A stretch of DNA of 64,000 bases, taken from assembly GCF_003122205.1 (NCBI RefSeq), contig NZ_QEYE01000002.1, positions 1 through 64,000 on the forward strand, given 5' to 3'. Both the position numbers and the translations under genes were made by a program. The notes beneath the pieces were generated by a model. It was not told the origin of the DNA and searched no databases. It saw only the letters and a program-made list of their open reading frames with translations. Source of the DNA: Maritimibacter sp. 55A14. GTDB lineage: Bacteria; Pseudomonadota; Alphaproteobacteria; Rhodobacterales; Rhodobacteraceae. Below are positions 17,932 to 25,837 of the stretch, piece after piece. How positions within the stretch are numbered: position 1 is the first letter of the stretch; each line of letters starts with the position of its first letter.

Positions 17932-19785
17932 TCAGGCGGCGCTCTCGTCCTCGGCTTCCGCCTGCTGGCGGCGCCACATCGCCGCATAGCGCCCGCCGCG
18001 CGCCAGCAGCGCCTCATGGGTGCCGCGCTCGCTCACCCGGCCGGCCTCCAGCACCACGATCTCGTCGGCATCCACCACGGTTGAGAGCCGGTGCGCGATG
18101 GTGATCACGCTGCGCCCCGCCCCCATCTCGTGCAGGCTGAGCTGGATGTCGCGCTCGGTTTCGGTGTCGAGTGCGCTCGTCGCCTCGTCGAGCAGCAGGA
18201 TCGGCGGGTTCTTGAGCAGCGTGCGCGCGATGCCCACGCGCTGCTTCTCGCCGCCCGAGAGCTTCAGGCCCCGCTCGCCCACCTGCGTGTCATAGCCCTC
18301 CGGCAGCCCGGCGATGAAATCATGGATACGCGCGGCGCGCGCGGCGGCCTCGATCTGGGCTCGTGTCGCGCCCTCGCGGCCATATGCGATGTTGTAGCCG
18401 ATCGTGTCGTTGAAGAGCACCGTGTCCTGCGGCACGATCCCGATCGCCGCGTGCAGGCTCTCCTGCGTCACGTCGCGCAGATCCTGCCCGTCGATCCGGA
18501 GCGCCCCCGAATTCACGTCGTAGAACCGGAAGAGCAGCCGCCCGATGGTGGATTTGCCCGACCCCGACGGCCCGACGATAGCCACCTTGGTGCCCGGCTT
18601 CACGGTCAGGTCGATGCCCTTGAGGACCGGCCGCGCCGGGTCGTAGCCGAACACCACCCTGTCGAAGCGGATCTCCCCGCCCGTCACCTCCAGCGGCTTC
18701 GCGTCCGGCTTGTCGGTCACATCGGCGGGGCGTTCGAGAAGGTCGAACATCTCGCCCATATCCACCAGCGACTGGCGGATTTCCCGATAGACCGTGCCCA
18801 GGAAGTTGAGCGGCATGGTGATCTGGATCATGTAGGCGTTGACCATGACGAAATCGCCCACCGTCAGGCTGCCCGTCTGCACGCCCATCGCCGCCATCAC
18901 CATCACCGCAACCAGGCCCGAAGTGATCAGCGCGGATTGACCGAAATTCAGCGCCGAAAGCGACCAGGCGGTCTTGAGCGCCGCGGTCTCGTAGCGTTCC
19001 ATGGCGCTGTCGTAGCGCATCGCCTCGCGCGACTCGGCGCCGAAATACTTGACGGTCTCGAAATTCAGCAGGCTGTCGATGGCCTTCTGGTTGGCGTCGG
19101 TATCCTGCCTGTTCATCTCGCGGCGGACCCGCACGCGCCATTCCGTGACCGTGAAGGTGAACCAGATATAGACGGCGATCGTGCCCGCTACCACGGCCAG
19201 ATACCAGATGTCGAAGACCACGAAGAGGATGACGCCGATCATCATGAGTTCCAGGATCAACGGCCCGATGGAGAAGAGCATGAAGCGCAGCAGGAAGTCG
19301 ACGCCCTTGACGCCGCGCTCGATGATCCGCGAGAGCCCTCCGGTCTTGCGGGTGATGTGATAGCTCAGCGAAAGCTGGTGCATGTGGCTGAAGGTCTCCA
19401 GCGCCAGACGGCGCAACGCGCGCTGGCCGACCCGCGCGAAGATCGCGTCGCGCGCCTGCGCGAAGCCCACCCCCATCAGCCGCGCCACGCCATAGGCCAC
19501 GGTCAGCCCGACCGCGCCGATGGCCAGCATCCAGGCGGCAGTGTCGGCAGCCTCCTGCGCGGGAGCCAGCGCATCCACCGCCGCTTTGTAGAAAAAGGGC
19601 GTGGAGACCGCGACCAGCTTGGACGCGAAGAGCGCCACCAATGCCCAGACCACGCGCCGCTTCACCCATGCCTGCCCCTCGGGCCAGAGATAGGGCGCCA
19701 CGCGCCGGATGGTGCGCCAGCCGCTGCGCCGTTCCTGCCCTGCATCCGGCGCGTCGCCGTGATCGGATAATCTGTTTCTTCGCAT
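17932..19785 (-). CDS. Atm1/ABCB7-type ABC exporter (fused permease and ATPase)
   Basis: This 617-residue half-transporter has six membrane helices (about 40-340) followed by an ATPase domain. The nucleotide-binding part shows Walker A GPSGSGKST, the signature LSGGEKQRVGIARTLL, Walker B ILLLDEATSALD and the H-loop TIAHRLST. The membrane domain motif LETFSHMHQLSLSYHITRKTG and the segment NFETVKYFGAE are hallmarks of the Atm1/ABCB7/HMT1 group, which exports glutathione-linked sulphur species or metal-thiol conjugates and supports cytosolic iron-sulphur chemistry. Specific substrate is inferred from the subfamily. The gene converges with the RND permease, with the hairpin repeat between them. 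Confidence 0.9.
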   Translation of the reverse strand: MRRNRLSDHGDAPDAGQERRSGWRTIRRVAPYLWPEGQAWVKRRVVWALVALFASKLVAVSTPFFYKAAVDALAPAQEAADTAAWMLAIGAVGLTVAYGVARLMGVGFAQARDAIFARVGQRALRRLALETFSHMHQLSLSYHITRKTGGLSRIIERGVKGVDFLLRFMLFSIGPLILELMMIGVILFVVFDIWYLAVVAGTIAVYIWFTFTVTEWRVRVRREMNRQDTDANQKAIDSLLNFETVKYFGAESREAMRYDSAMERYETAALKTAWSLSALNFGQSALITSGLVAVMVMAAMGVQTGSLTVGDFVMVNAYMIQITMPLNFLGTVYREIRQSLVDMGEMFDLLERPADVTDKPDAKPLEVTGGEIRFDRVVFGYDPARPVLKGIDLTVKPGTKVAIVGPSGSGKSTIGRLLFRFYDVNSGALRIDGQDLRDVTQESLHAAIGIVPQDTVLFNDTIGYNIAYGREGATRAQIEAAARAARIHDFIAGLPEGYDTQVGERGLKLSGGEKQRVGIARTLLKNPPILLLDEATSALDTETERDIQLSLHEMGAGRSVITIAHRLSTVVDADEIVVLEAGRVSERGTHEALLARGGRYAAMWRRQQAEAEDESAA

Positions 19786-19847
19786 GCCGCTCCTGCCTGC
19801 GACAGACCTAGGGCCGGGGACGGGATTTGGCCAGTGCGCCCGGCCGA

Positions 19848-21251
19848 TCAGTCGGCTGGGACCTCGAATATCTGGCCCGGATAGATCAGGTCGGGGTCGC
19901 GGATCTGGTCGCGATTGGCCTCGTAGATCCGCACATACTGGAAGCCGTCGCCGTAATTGCGCGTGGAAATCCCCCAGAGCGTGTAACCCGGCTGCACTGT
20001 GACCAGCATGACCTGCGGCAGATCGGGGGCAGCCGGCGCGGCGCTCTCGGACGCGGCGGGCGCCTCGGGTTGCTGTGTGGCCGCCTCCGCGGGCGCCGCG
20101 CTGCCCGCCGCGGTCATGGCGCGGCGGATATCGGCCACGGATTCGCGCTGGAAGGGCGTCTCGACCCGCGAGGTGACGCTCCCGTCGGTGTCGATCTCGT
20201 CGATGCGCAGGCTGTAGACGCCCGCCGCGATGTCGGGCAGCACGCCCTGCCAGGTTCCGTCCGGGGCGATCTCGGCGGTCTTCACGGGCTGGTTGTCCAC
20301 GTAGATGCGGGCGAAATGCGACGGCCGCCCGCGCCCGGCCAGTGTCACCGCGCCAGCCGCGTCATAGGAAATCGCCTCGATCGAGAGCCGGGTCAGCGCG
20401 TCGGGTGCGGGTTCCGGCCCGCCGGGTTGCAGGATGCGCGCGCCGTCACGGCCCGTGAGGATCACGGCAGGCGGACTGGCAGGACGGAGGTCCGGCGGCG
20501 CGTCGCCCGGACCACTCGACGTCGCCGCGCCGGGCGCATCCGACATCGCCGCGATCCGGTCGGCCTGCGATCCGTCCGCCCCGGTCCCGTCCCCCGGCAC
20601 GGCCTGCGATCTCTCCGTTTCGCCCTGCCGGTTCGGCGCGGGCGCGGCGGGCTCCGTGCCGGCCTGCGTCTCGGCGGCGCCGCCGGATGCCACGGCTTCG
20701 CCGGCCTCCGGGCGGCCGGCAAGCTGCGTTTCCCCACGCGGGCCGGGGGCCACGATCACCGTGTCGGCAGAAACCATGCGCCGCCCCGCGCCGTCATCCG
20801 CGACCAGCGACAAGGCGCGGGGTTGGTCGGAAGGCTCCAGGTCGAAGAGCGCCACGAACCTGCCGTCACGATCGGTATCTGCCTCGGCCATCAGCACGCC
20901 ATCGACATAGATCTCGACATGGTTCGCGGGACCGGCGCGCCCAGCCACTACCGCCGCGCCGGCGCCATCGACCCGGACCAGGTCGAACTCCGGCAGCCCG
21001 CCGGGCCGGGAGTCGTCCTCGACCTCGGGGCTCTCCGCACCGGTCTCCGGCGTGATCCCTGCGGCGGGCTCGGTTGCGGCGGTTTCGTCCCCCGCCACGC
21101 CCTGTTCCGGAGCCGGGGCCGGCGCGTCGATGGCGGCGGAGGGCGCTTCTCCCAGTCCGCGGTAATAGACGAAGCCGCCCAGCGCGACCAGCGCGGCCAC
21201 CGCCGCGGCCGCGATCCATCCGCCTGATGCTTTCCCCGGGCCGAGCGCCAT
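19848..21251 (-). CDS. Membrane-anchored LysM protein with Ig-like domains
   Basis: This 467-residue protein starts with a single hydrophobic helix (about 10-28, [19 protein letters not shown]) and then a long acidic, Ala/Pro-rich region. Two domains of about 85 residues with the pattern 'G-x-V-x-x-A-G-x-G-x-x-x-H-x-x-I-Y-V-D' follow ([19 protein letters not shown] is approximate in the first, [19 protein letters not shown] in the second) and look like bacterial Ig-like folds. A C-terminal LysM motif ([19 protein letters not shown] ... [12 protein letters not shown]) should bind peptidoglycan. It is therefore probably an inner-membrane protein reaching into the cell wall. Length and low-complexity linker vary in this type. 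The start at 21251 is chosen for its GGAAAG ribosome-binding site and because it gives a sensible membrane anchor. Confidence 0.85.
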   Translation of the reverse strand: MALGPGKASGGWIAAAAVAALVALGGFVYYRGLGEAPSAAIDAPAPAPEQGVAGDETAATEPAAGITPETGAESPEVEDDSRPGGLPEFDLVRVDGAGAAVVAGRAGPANHVEIYVDGVLMAEADTDRDGRFVALFDLEPSDQPRALSLVADDGAGRRMVSADTVIVAPGPRGETQLAGRPEAGEAVASGGAAETQAGTEPAAPAPNRQGETERSQAVPGDGTGADGSQADRIAAMSDAPGAATSSGPGDAPPDLRPASPPAVILTGRDGARILQPGGPEPAPDALTRLSIEAISYDAAGAVTLAGRGRPSHFARIYVDNQPVKTAEIAPDGTWQGVLPDIAAGVYSLRIDEIDTDGSVTSRVETPFQRESVADIRRAMTAAGSAAPAEAATQQPEAPAASESAAPAAPDLPQVMLVTVQPGYTLWGISTRNYGDGFQYVRIYEANRDQIRDPDLIYPGQIFEVPAD

Positions 21252-21379
21252 GATCCGTTCTTTCCATCCCGCCCGCCCGGCAAACCTGCGCCGGCGGGTG
21301 GCGTATCCTGCAACGGCTTGTGGGAGCTTTGCAACACCGTTATCACGGCACCAGACCCTCCCGAAAGACGAGATGCACC

Positions 21380-21937
21380 ATGCCCCAGCCCCTTCGTTCC
21401 GTCTGTGTCTTCTGCGGCTCGCGCACCGGCGACGACCCGGTCTATGCGGAGGCCGCGACGGCTGTCGGCCGGGCGCTGGCGGAAAGCGGCTGGCGGCTGG
21501 TCTACGGCGCGGGCGAGGTTGGCATGATGGGTCGCGTCGCGGCCGCGGCACGGGATGCCGGCGGGCAACGGCTGGGCGTGATCCCGGTGCACCTGCTGGA
21601 GCGCGAGGCTCCGGGCCGCGACCTGCGCCAGTGCGTGGTCACCGAGAACATGCACGAGCGCAAGAAGGTCATGTTCATGAATGCCGATGCGATCGTCACC
21701 CTGCCCGGCGGGCCCGGATCGCTCGACGAGTTCTTCGAGGTCATGACCTGGCGCCAACTCGGGCTGCACGAAAAGCCGATCTACCTGCTCAACATCGGCG
21801 GCTACTGGGATCCGCTGGTGGCGCTGATCGACAATATCATCTCGCAGGGCTTCGCCGATCCGGGCTTCCGCGACTACATGCGCGTCGTGCCGGACGTGGC
21901 GACGCTGACCGCGCGCCTGCGCGCCGATCTTTCCTGA
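21380..21937 (+). CDS. LOG-family protein (cytokinin riboside 5'-monophosphate phosphoribohydrolase-like)
   Basis: This 185-residue Rossmann-fold enzyme begins [13 protein letters not shown] and carries the LOG signature [17 protein letters not shown], in which the PGG-x-G-S-x-x-E loop and Glu bind the nucleotide phosphate and ribose. Family members hydrolyse nucleoside 5'-monophosphates to base and ribose 5-phosphate. In bacteria outside plant partners the natural substrate is often AMP or a modified nucleotide. The start at 21380 has a GACGAG ribosome-binding site. Its last 64 bp overlap the convergent rarD gene, an unusually long tail-to-tail overlap for this window. Confidence 0.92.
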   Translation: MPQPLRSVCVFCGSRTGDDPVYAEAATAVGRALAESGWRLVYGAGEVGMMGRVAAAARDAGGQRLGVIPVHLLEREAPGRDLRQCVVTENMHERKKVMFMNADAIVTLPGGPGSLDEFFEVMTWRQLGLHEKPIYLLNIGGYWDPLVALIDNIISQGFADPGFRDYMRVVPDVATLTARLRADLS

Positions 21938-22818
21938 CGCAGGCTCTCCAGCGAATAGAAGCCCAGCGCGACCCAGATCATCGGGAAGGCGATGGCGTGC
22001 CAGTCGGTGAAGGGTTCCGCAAAGACCAGCGTGGCGACCAGGAATTGCAGCGTCGGGTTGAGATACTGCACCAGCCCCACTGAGGCCATCGAGAGCCGCT
22101 TCGAGGCGTAGGAAAAGAGGATCAGCGGCGTTGCGGTCAAGATACCCGAGGCGGCCAGCAGCAGGCTGTCACGCCAATTCGTGCCGAACCAGGCTCCGGG
22201 CCGGTCGACGATCCCGCCCCAGCCCAGCACATGCACGCCCCAGAGCCAAAGCGCCGCGAGCGGCGCAAGCAACAGTACCTCGGTGGTGACCGAGACGACA
22301 GGACCGGCGGGCACGCGGCGCTTCATCAGCCCGTACATGCCGAAGGTTCCTGCCAGCACCAGCGACACCCAGGGTGCCACGCCGAGCCCCCAGGTCAGCA
22401 GCGCCACCGCCCCGGCCGCCAGCGCCACGGCGAGCCATTTCAGCGCGCTCAGCCGCTCGCCCAGCACGAGGCGCCCCAGCATCACCGACACCAGCGGGAA
22501 GATATAATAGCCCAGGCTGGCCTCCACCGCCTGGCCGATCTGGATCGAGAAGATGAAGAAGAACCAGTTGGTGGAGATGAAGAGCCCCGCCGCCGCGACC
22601 ACCGCCAGCGTGCGGCGATGCGCGAAGATGCGGCCGATCTCGGCCAACCGACCCTGGAGCGCGAGCACCAGCCCGAAGAAAGCCAGCGACCAGAGCGTGC
22701 GGTGGCTCAGGACCTCCAGCGGCGGGACATGGGCAATGAGCTTGTAGAACATCGCCGAGAGCCCCCACACCGTGCAGGCCGCCACCATCGCCGCTATGCC
22801 CCTGACCGGATCGCTCAT
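21874..22818 (-). CDS. rarD: RarD-type EamA-family permease
   Basis: This 314-residue membrane protein has about ten hydrophobic helices arranged as two EamA repeats. The opening GIAAMVAACTVWGLSAMFYKLIAHVPPLE and the motif LEVLSHRTLWSL match RarD, first noted for chloramphenicol sensitivity and now regarded as a drug/metabolite transporter. The start at 22818 is chosen because it aligns with the RarD N-terminus; the longer open frame upstream is repeat sequence and is not coding. The substrate is unknown. The 3' end overlaps the gene for the LOG protein on the other strand. Confidence 0.9.
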   Translation of the reverse strand: MSDPVRGIAAMVAACTVWGLSAMFYKLIAHVPPLEVLSHRTLWSLAFFGLVLALQGRLAEIGRIFAHRRTLAVVAAAGLFISTNWFFFIFSIQIGQAVEASLGYYIFPLVSVMLGRLVLGERLSALKWLAVALAAGAVALLTWGLGVAPWVSLVLAGTFGMYGLMKRRVPAGPVVSVTTEVLLLAPLAALWLWGVHVLGWGGIVDRPGAWFGTNWRDSLLLAASGILTATPLILFSYASKRLSMASVGLVQYLNPTLQFLVATLVFAEPFTDWHAIAFPMIWVALGFYSLESLRQERSARRRAVSVATSGTTRM

Positions 22819-22882
22819 CCCGTTCCTCGCATCTCGCCGTCCATAGGCCACGATCGGGCGGCGAAGGCAATCGCAATGCGCG

Positions 22883-22967
22883 CCTGCGGCGCAGGTCATG
22901 GCTTGCGGCCCTGCGGGCCGCGCCGGGGCGCTGCCCCGGACCCCGGGATACTTGCGGCAAGAAGAAG
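22883..22967 (-). repeat. Hairpin-bearing extragenic repeat, copy 2, with two extra hairpins
   Basis: Downstream of sodB and reading with it, positions 22967-22923 repeat the element found at 17847-17891, including 29 identical bases around the CCGGGGC/GCCCCGG stem (22923-22939). Here it is followed by two more short stems with three-base loops: GCGGCCC/GGGCCGC (22905-22921) and CCTGC/GCAGG (22883-22895). Three hairpins in a row may form a 3'-end structure for the sodB transcript. None has a T-run. Confidence 0.65.
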
Positions 22968-23032
22968 GGGGGCCACGAAAAGGGCCGGCGGTGCGCATCC
23001 GCCGGCCCTGGAAGGGTGCGCGGTGGCGGGGG

Positions 23033-23641
23033 TCAGGCGTTGGAGAGCCGCTCGGCCACGTTTTCCCAGTTCACCAGGTTGTCGAGAAAGTTCTGGAGAT
23101 AGGCGGGGCGCTTGTTGCGGAAGTCGATATAGTAGCTGTGCTCCCACACGTCGCAGCCCAGGAGCGCGGTCTGGTCGAAGCAGAGCGGGTTCACGCCGTT
23201 CTCGGTCTTGGTGACCTTGAGCGTTCCGTCGGCATCGACGACCAGCCAGGCCCAGCCCGAGCCGAACTGCCCGGCGCCGGCGGCGGCGAAGTCGTCCTTG
23301 AACTTGTCGACCGATCCGAAGGCGTCCGTGATGCGCGATTCCAGCTCGGAGGGCATCGTGGAGGGGCCGGGCCCCATCATTTCCCAGAACTGGCTGTGGT
23401 TCCAGTGCTGCGAGGCGTTATTGAAAATGCCGGTCTGGGCCACGGCGCCGGACTGGTAGGTGCCCTTCACGATCTCCTCCACCGGCTTGCCTTCCCATTC
23501 GGTTCCGGCGATCAGCTTGTTGCCGTTGTCGACATAGGCCTTGTGGTGGATGTCGTGGTGATATTCCAGCGTCTCCCTGGACATGTTGGCTTCGGCCAGC
23601 GCGTCATGGGCGTAGGGAAGATCGGGGAGTTCGAAAGCCAT
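23033..23641 (-). CDS. sodB: Superoxide dismutase, Fe (or Fe/Mn) type
   Basis: SodB dismutates superoxide in the cytoplasm. The 202-residue protein has the expected metal ligands: His28 in LEYHHDIHH, the His of WNHSQFW, and the Asp and His of CDVWEHSYYIDF. The Gln in ASQHWNH occupies the place that favours iron in this family, so an Fe or cambialistic enzyme is likely. The start at 23641 gives the standard N-terminus AFELPDLPYA. The gene stands apart from its neighbours by about 100 bp on the 5' side and 215 bp on the 3' side, the latter filled by hairpins, so it is probably a single-gene unit. Confidence 0.95.
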   Translation of the reverse strand: MAFELPDLPYAHDALAEANMSRETLEYHHDIHHKAYVDNGNKLIAGTEWEGKPVEEIVKGTYQSGAVAQTGIFNNASQHWNHSQFWEMMGPGPSTMPSELESRITDAFGSVDKFKDDFAAAGAGQFGSGWAWLVVDADGTLKVTKTENGVNPLCFDQTALLGCDVWEHSYYIDFRNKRPAYLQNFLDNLVNWENVAERLSNA

Positions 23642-23739
23642 GGGATTACCTCGTGTCCTGGTGGTTGTCGTTTGCGTCATCCGTTAAGTGGGGCCGGAAG
23701 GCGGCGATCGTCAACCCCGCATCCCGGCGCTCGTGGTAT

Positions 23740-24093
23740 TCAGACCGGCATCAGCGCCGCGGCGATGCGCCGCCCTTCGGAGAGCAGCACGTTGTAGCTG
23801 CGGCAGGCCGGCGGGGTGGCCATCGCCTCCACGCCGATGCCCGCTTTCTCCAGCCGGGCGCGCAGCGCGGCGGGGACGTGTTCGGTCTCCGCGCCGGTTC
23901 CCACGAAGAGAACGTCGATGCGCCCGGAGAGTTCCTCCAGCCGGACGGCGTCGTCCATGCCGCCCCAGCCGGTCACGCCGTCGGGGCGGATCAAGACCGG
24001 GCCCTCGACCACCTCACCCCCGATCCGGAAGAATCCGGGGCCGTAGCCGTCCACCGGCAGGCCGCTGTCGAAATGCATCTCGGTCAGTCGCAT
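23740..24093 (-). CDS. Mth938-like domain protein
   Basis: This 117-residue protein belongs to the Mth938/NDUFAF3-like fold (DUF498). Visible family features are the opening LTEMHFDSGLPVDGYGPGFF, GVTGWGGMDD, and LFVGTGAETEH. The eukaryotic relative NDUFAF3 is a complex I assembly factor, and in alphaproteobacteria the gene is commonly linked to secDF, as here with one gene in between. The start at 24093 is preferred over 24099 because the GGGGG ribosome-binding site then has a normal eight-base spacing. It follows the TSUP gene by 13 bp. A role in complex I assembly is suggested by homology only. Confidence 0.85.
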   Translation of the reverse strand: MRLTEMHFDSGLPVDGYGPGFFRIGGEVVEGPVLIRPDGVTGWGGMDDAVRLEELSGRIDVLFVGTGAETEHVPAALRARLEKAGIGVEAMATPPACRSYNVLLSEGRRIAAALMPV

Positions 24094-24106
24094 CGGCATT
24101 CCCCCT

Positions 24107-24859
24107 TCAGCCGAAGAGCGGCAGGCCGCGCAGGGCCGAGGCCGCGATGACAAGATAGGCGACGGCACGGTAGAGCCGCTGCCTCTCGGGTTTGAAGATA
24201 GCAGCCCCGGCAATATTGGCAAATGTGTAGGGCAGCGCCAGCACCGCGCCCACGAGAACCGGGGCCGTCCCGACGAGGCCGCTCAGCCCGAAGACCGCCA
24301 GCATCAGCAGATCGGTGAGCAGCAGGTAGAGCAGCAGATTGGCCCGGATGGCGGCGGCGGGCAGCGGGCGGGCCATGTAGAGCATGATGGCCGGCGGCCC
24401 CGGCAGCCCGGCGCCGCCGGCCAGGACGCCCCCCAACGCGCCGGTGCCGAAGACCAGCGGCCGCGTCATCGCGCCGCGGTAGCGCAACCCGCCGGCGAGC
24501 AGCGCGAGCAACAGGAGCGAGATCAGCGAGACCGCGTAGCGGAAGACCTCCGGCGGGACCGCGACCAGGAAGCCGACCCCGAGCGGCAGCCCTGCAAGCG
24601 CCCCGAGCCCCAGACGCAGCACATCGCGGGCGTGGCCGTCGCGCAGGGCACGCGGCACGTTGGGCAGCGGCCCGATCAGGTCCATCACCACCAGCGTGGT
24701 CAGCGCCCAGACGGGTTCCAGCACCGCGCCGGCGAAGGGCAGATAGACCATCGCCGTGCCGAAGCCCGAGAAGCCGCGCACCAGCCCGCCCAGCGTGACG
24801 CCGACCAGAAGCCAGCCCAGCCCGTCCAGCGCCAGGATGGGCTGGAGCGCCGCGATCAC
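24107..24859 (-). CDS. TSUP-family permease (TauE/SafE-like)
   Basis: This 250-residue membrane protein has about eight hydrophobic helices in two repeats, each opening with a GGLVRGFSGFGTAMVYLP-like or GGVLAGGAGLPGPP motif of the sulphite-exporter TauE/SafE family. Such proteins move small organosulphur or carboxylate anions; the substrate here cannot be predicted. The start is GTG and overlaps the TGA of secF by 4 bp (GTGA), so translation is coupled to secF. Its place between secF and the Mth938-like gene breaks a pairing that is usual in related bacteria, so it may be an insertion into the operon. Confidence 0.88.
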   Translation of the reverse strand: MIAALQPILALDGLGWLLVGVTLGGLVRGFSGFGTAMVYLPFAGAVLEPVWALTTLVVMDLIGPLPNVPRALRDGHARDVLRLGLGALAGLPLGVGFLVAVPPEVFRYAVSLISLLLLALLAGGLRYRGAMTRPLVFGTGALGGVLAGGAGLPGPPAIMLYMARPLPAAAIRANLLLYLLLTDLLMLAVFGLSGLVGTAPVLVGAVLALPYTFANIAGAAIFKPERQRLYRAVAYLVIAASALRGLPLFG

Positions 24860-25827
24860 GCGTCGATATTGGCGAATTGGGTTCCCGCGCCGCCCGGAGG
24901 CTTGGACCAGTCGCGCTTGACGCCCAGCCGCAGCAGGATCGCCGAGGCCACGAAGACCGAGGAGTAGGTGCCGACCACAACGCCCCAGATCATCGCGAAG
25001 ACGAAGCCGCGGATCACGTCGCCGCCCAGCGCGAAGAGCGCAATCAGCGCGATCAGCGTGGTGACCGAGGTCATCATCGTGCGCGACAGCGTCTCGTTGA
25101 TCGACATGTTGAGCACCTCCTGCAGGCCGGTCTTCTTGTATTTGCGCAGGTTCTCCCGCACCCGGTCGAAGACCACCACCGTATCGTTGAGCGAGTAGCC
25201 CACGATCGTCAGAAGCGCGGCGATGATCGCCAGGTCGAACCGAATCTGGAGCAGGCTGAAGACCCCGATGGTCAGCGTCACGTCATGGATCAGCGCGGCG
25301 ACCGCGCCCACCGAAAACTGCCATTCGAAACGCAGCCAGATGTAGAAAAGCACCGCACCGATGGCCAGCAGCACCGCGATCACGGCGGACTGGATCAACT
25401 CGCCGGAGACCTTGGGGCCGACGCTTTCCACCGAGGGGAAGGTCATGTCCGGGTCGATCGCCTGTTGCAGCACCGCCTCGACCTCGGCGATGGTCTCGGC
25501 GGTGACCGCCTCTTCGCCTTCCTGGGCCTGGATGCGGATCATAGTGACATTCTGTTCAGGGCCGAAATTCGGGTCGAAAACCTCGGAGATCGCGACATCG
25601 CCCAGCCCCAGGCCGGAGATCGCGTCGCGATAGGCGCCGACATCGACCTCCACGGTGCTCTGGGTGCGGATCGTGGTGCCGCCGCGGAAGTCGATGCCGA
25701 AATTGAGGCCCACGACGAAGAAGATCACGATGGATGCCACCATTGCCAGCAGCGAGGCGCCGAAGGTGATCTTCCAATAGCGGAAGAAGTCCCAGTTGGT
25801 GGTCTCGGGTACGAGTTTCAGGCGCAT
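24856..25827 (-). CDS. secF: Protein translocase subunit SecF
   Basis: SecF, with SecD, uses the proton gradient to help pull proteins out of the SecYEG channel. The 323-residue protein has six membrane helices, the first at about 19-37, and the family motif GIDFRGGT right after it. The later helices include VGYSLNDTVVVFDRVREN, in which Asp and Arg residues lie in the proton path. The start at 25827 (ATG) sits seven bases after a GAGGAG ribosome-binding site; the GTG directly before it is in frame but less likely. It lies 10 bp after secD. Confidence 0.97.
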   Translation of the reverse strand: MRLKLVPETTNWDFFRYWKITFGASLLAMVASIVIFFVVGLNFGIDFRGGTTIRTQSTVEVDVGAYRDAISGLGLGDVAISEVFDPNFGPEQNVTMIRIQAQEGEEAVTAETIAEVEAVLQQAIDPDMTFPSVESVGPKVSGELIQSAVIAVLLAIGAVLFYIWLRFEWQFSVGAVAALIHDVTLTIGVFSLLQIRFDLAIIAALLTIVGYSLNDTVVVFDRVRENLRKYKKTGLQEVLNMSINETLSRTMMTSVTTLIALIALFALGGDVIRGFVFAMIWGVVVGTYSSVFVASAILLRLGVKRDWSKPPGGAGTQFANIDA

Positions 25828-25837
25828 CACACTCTCC

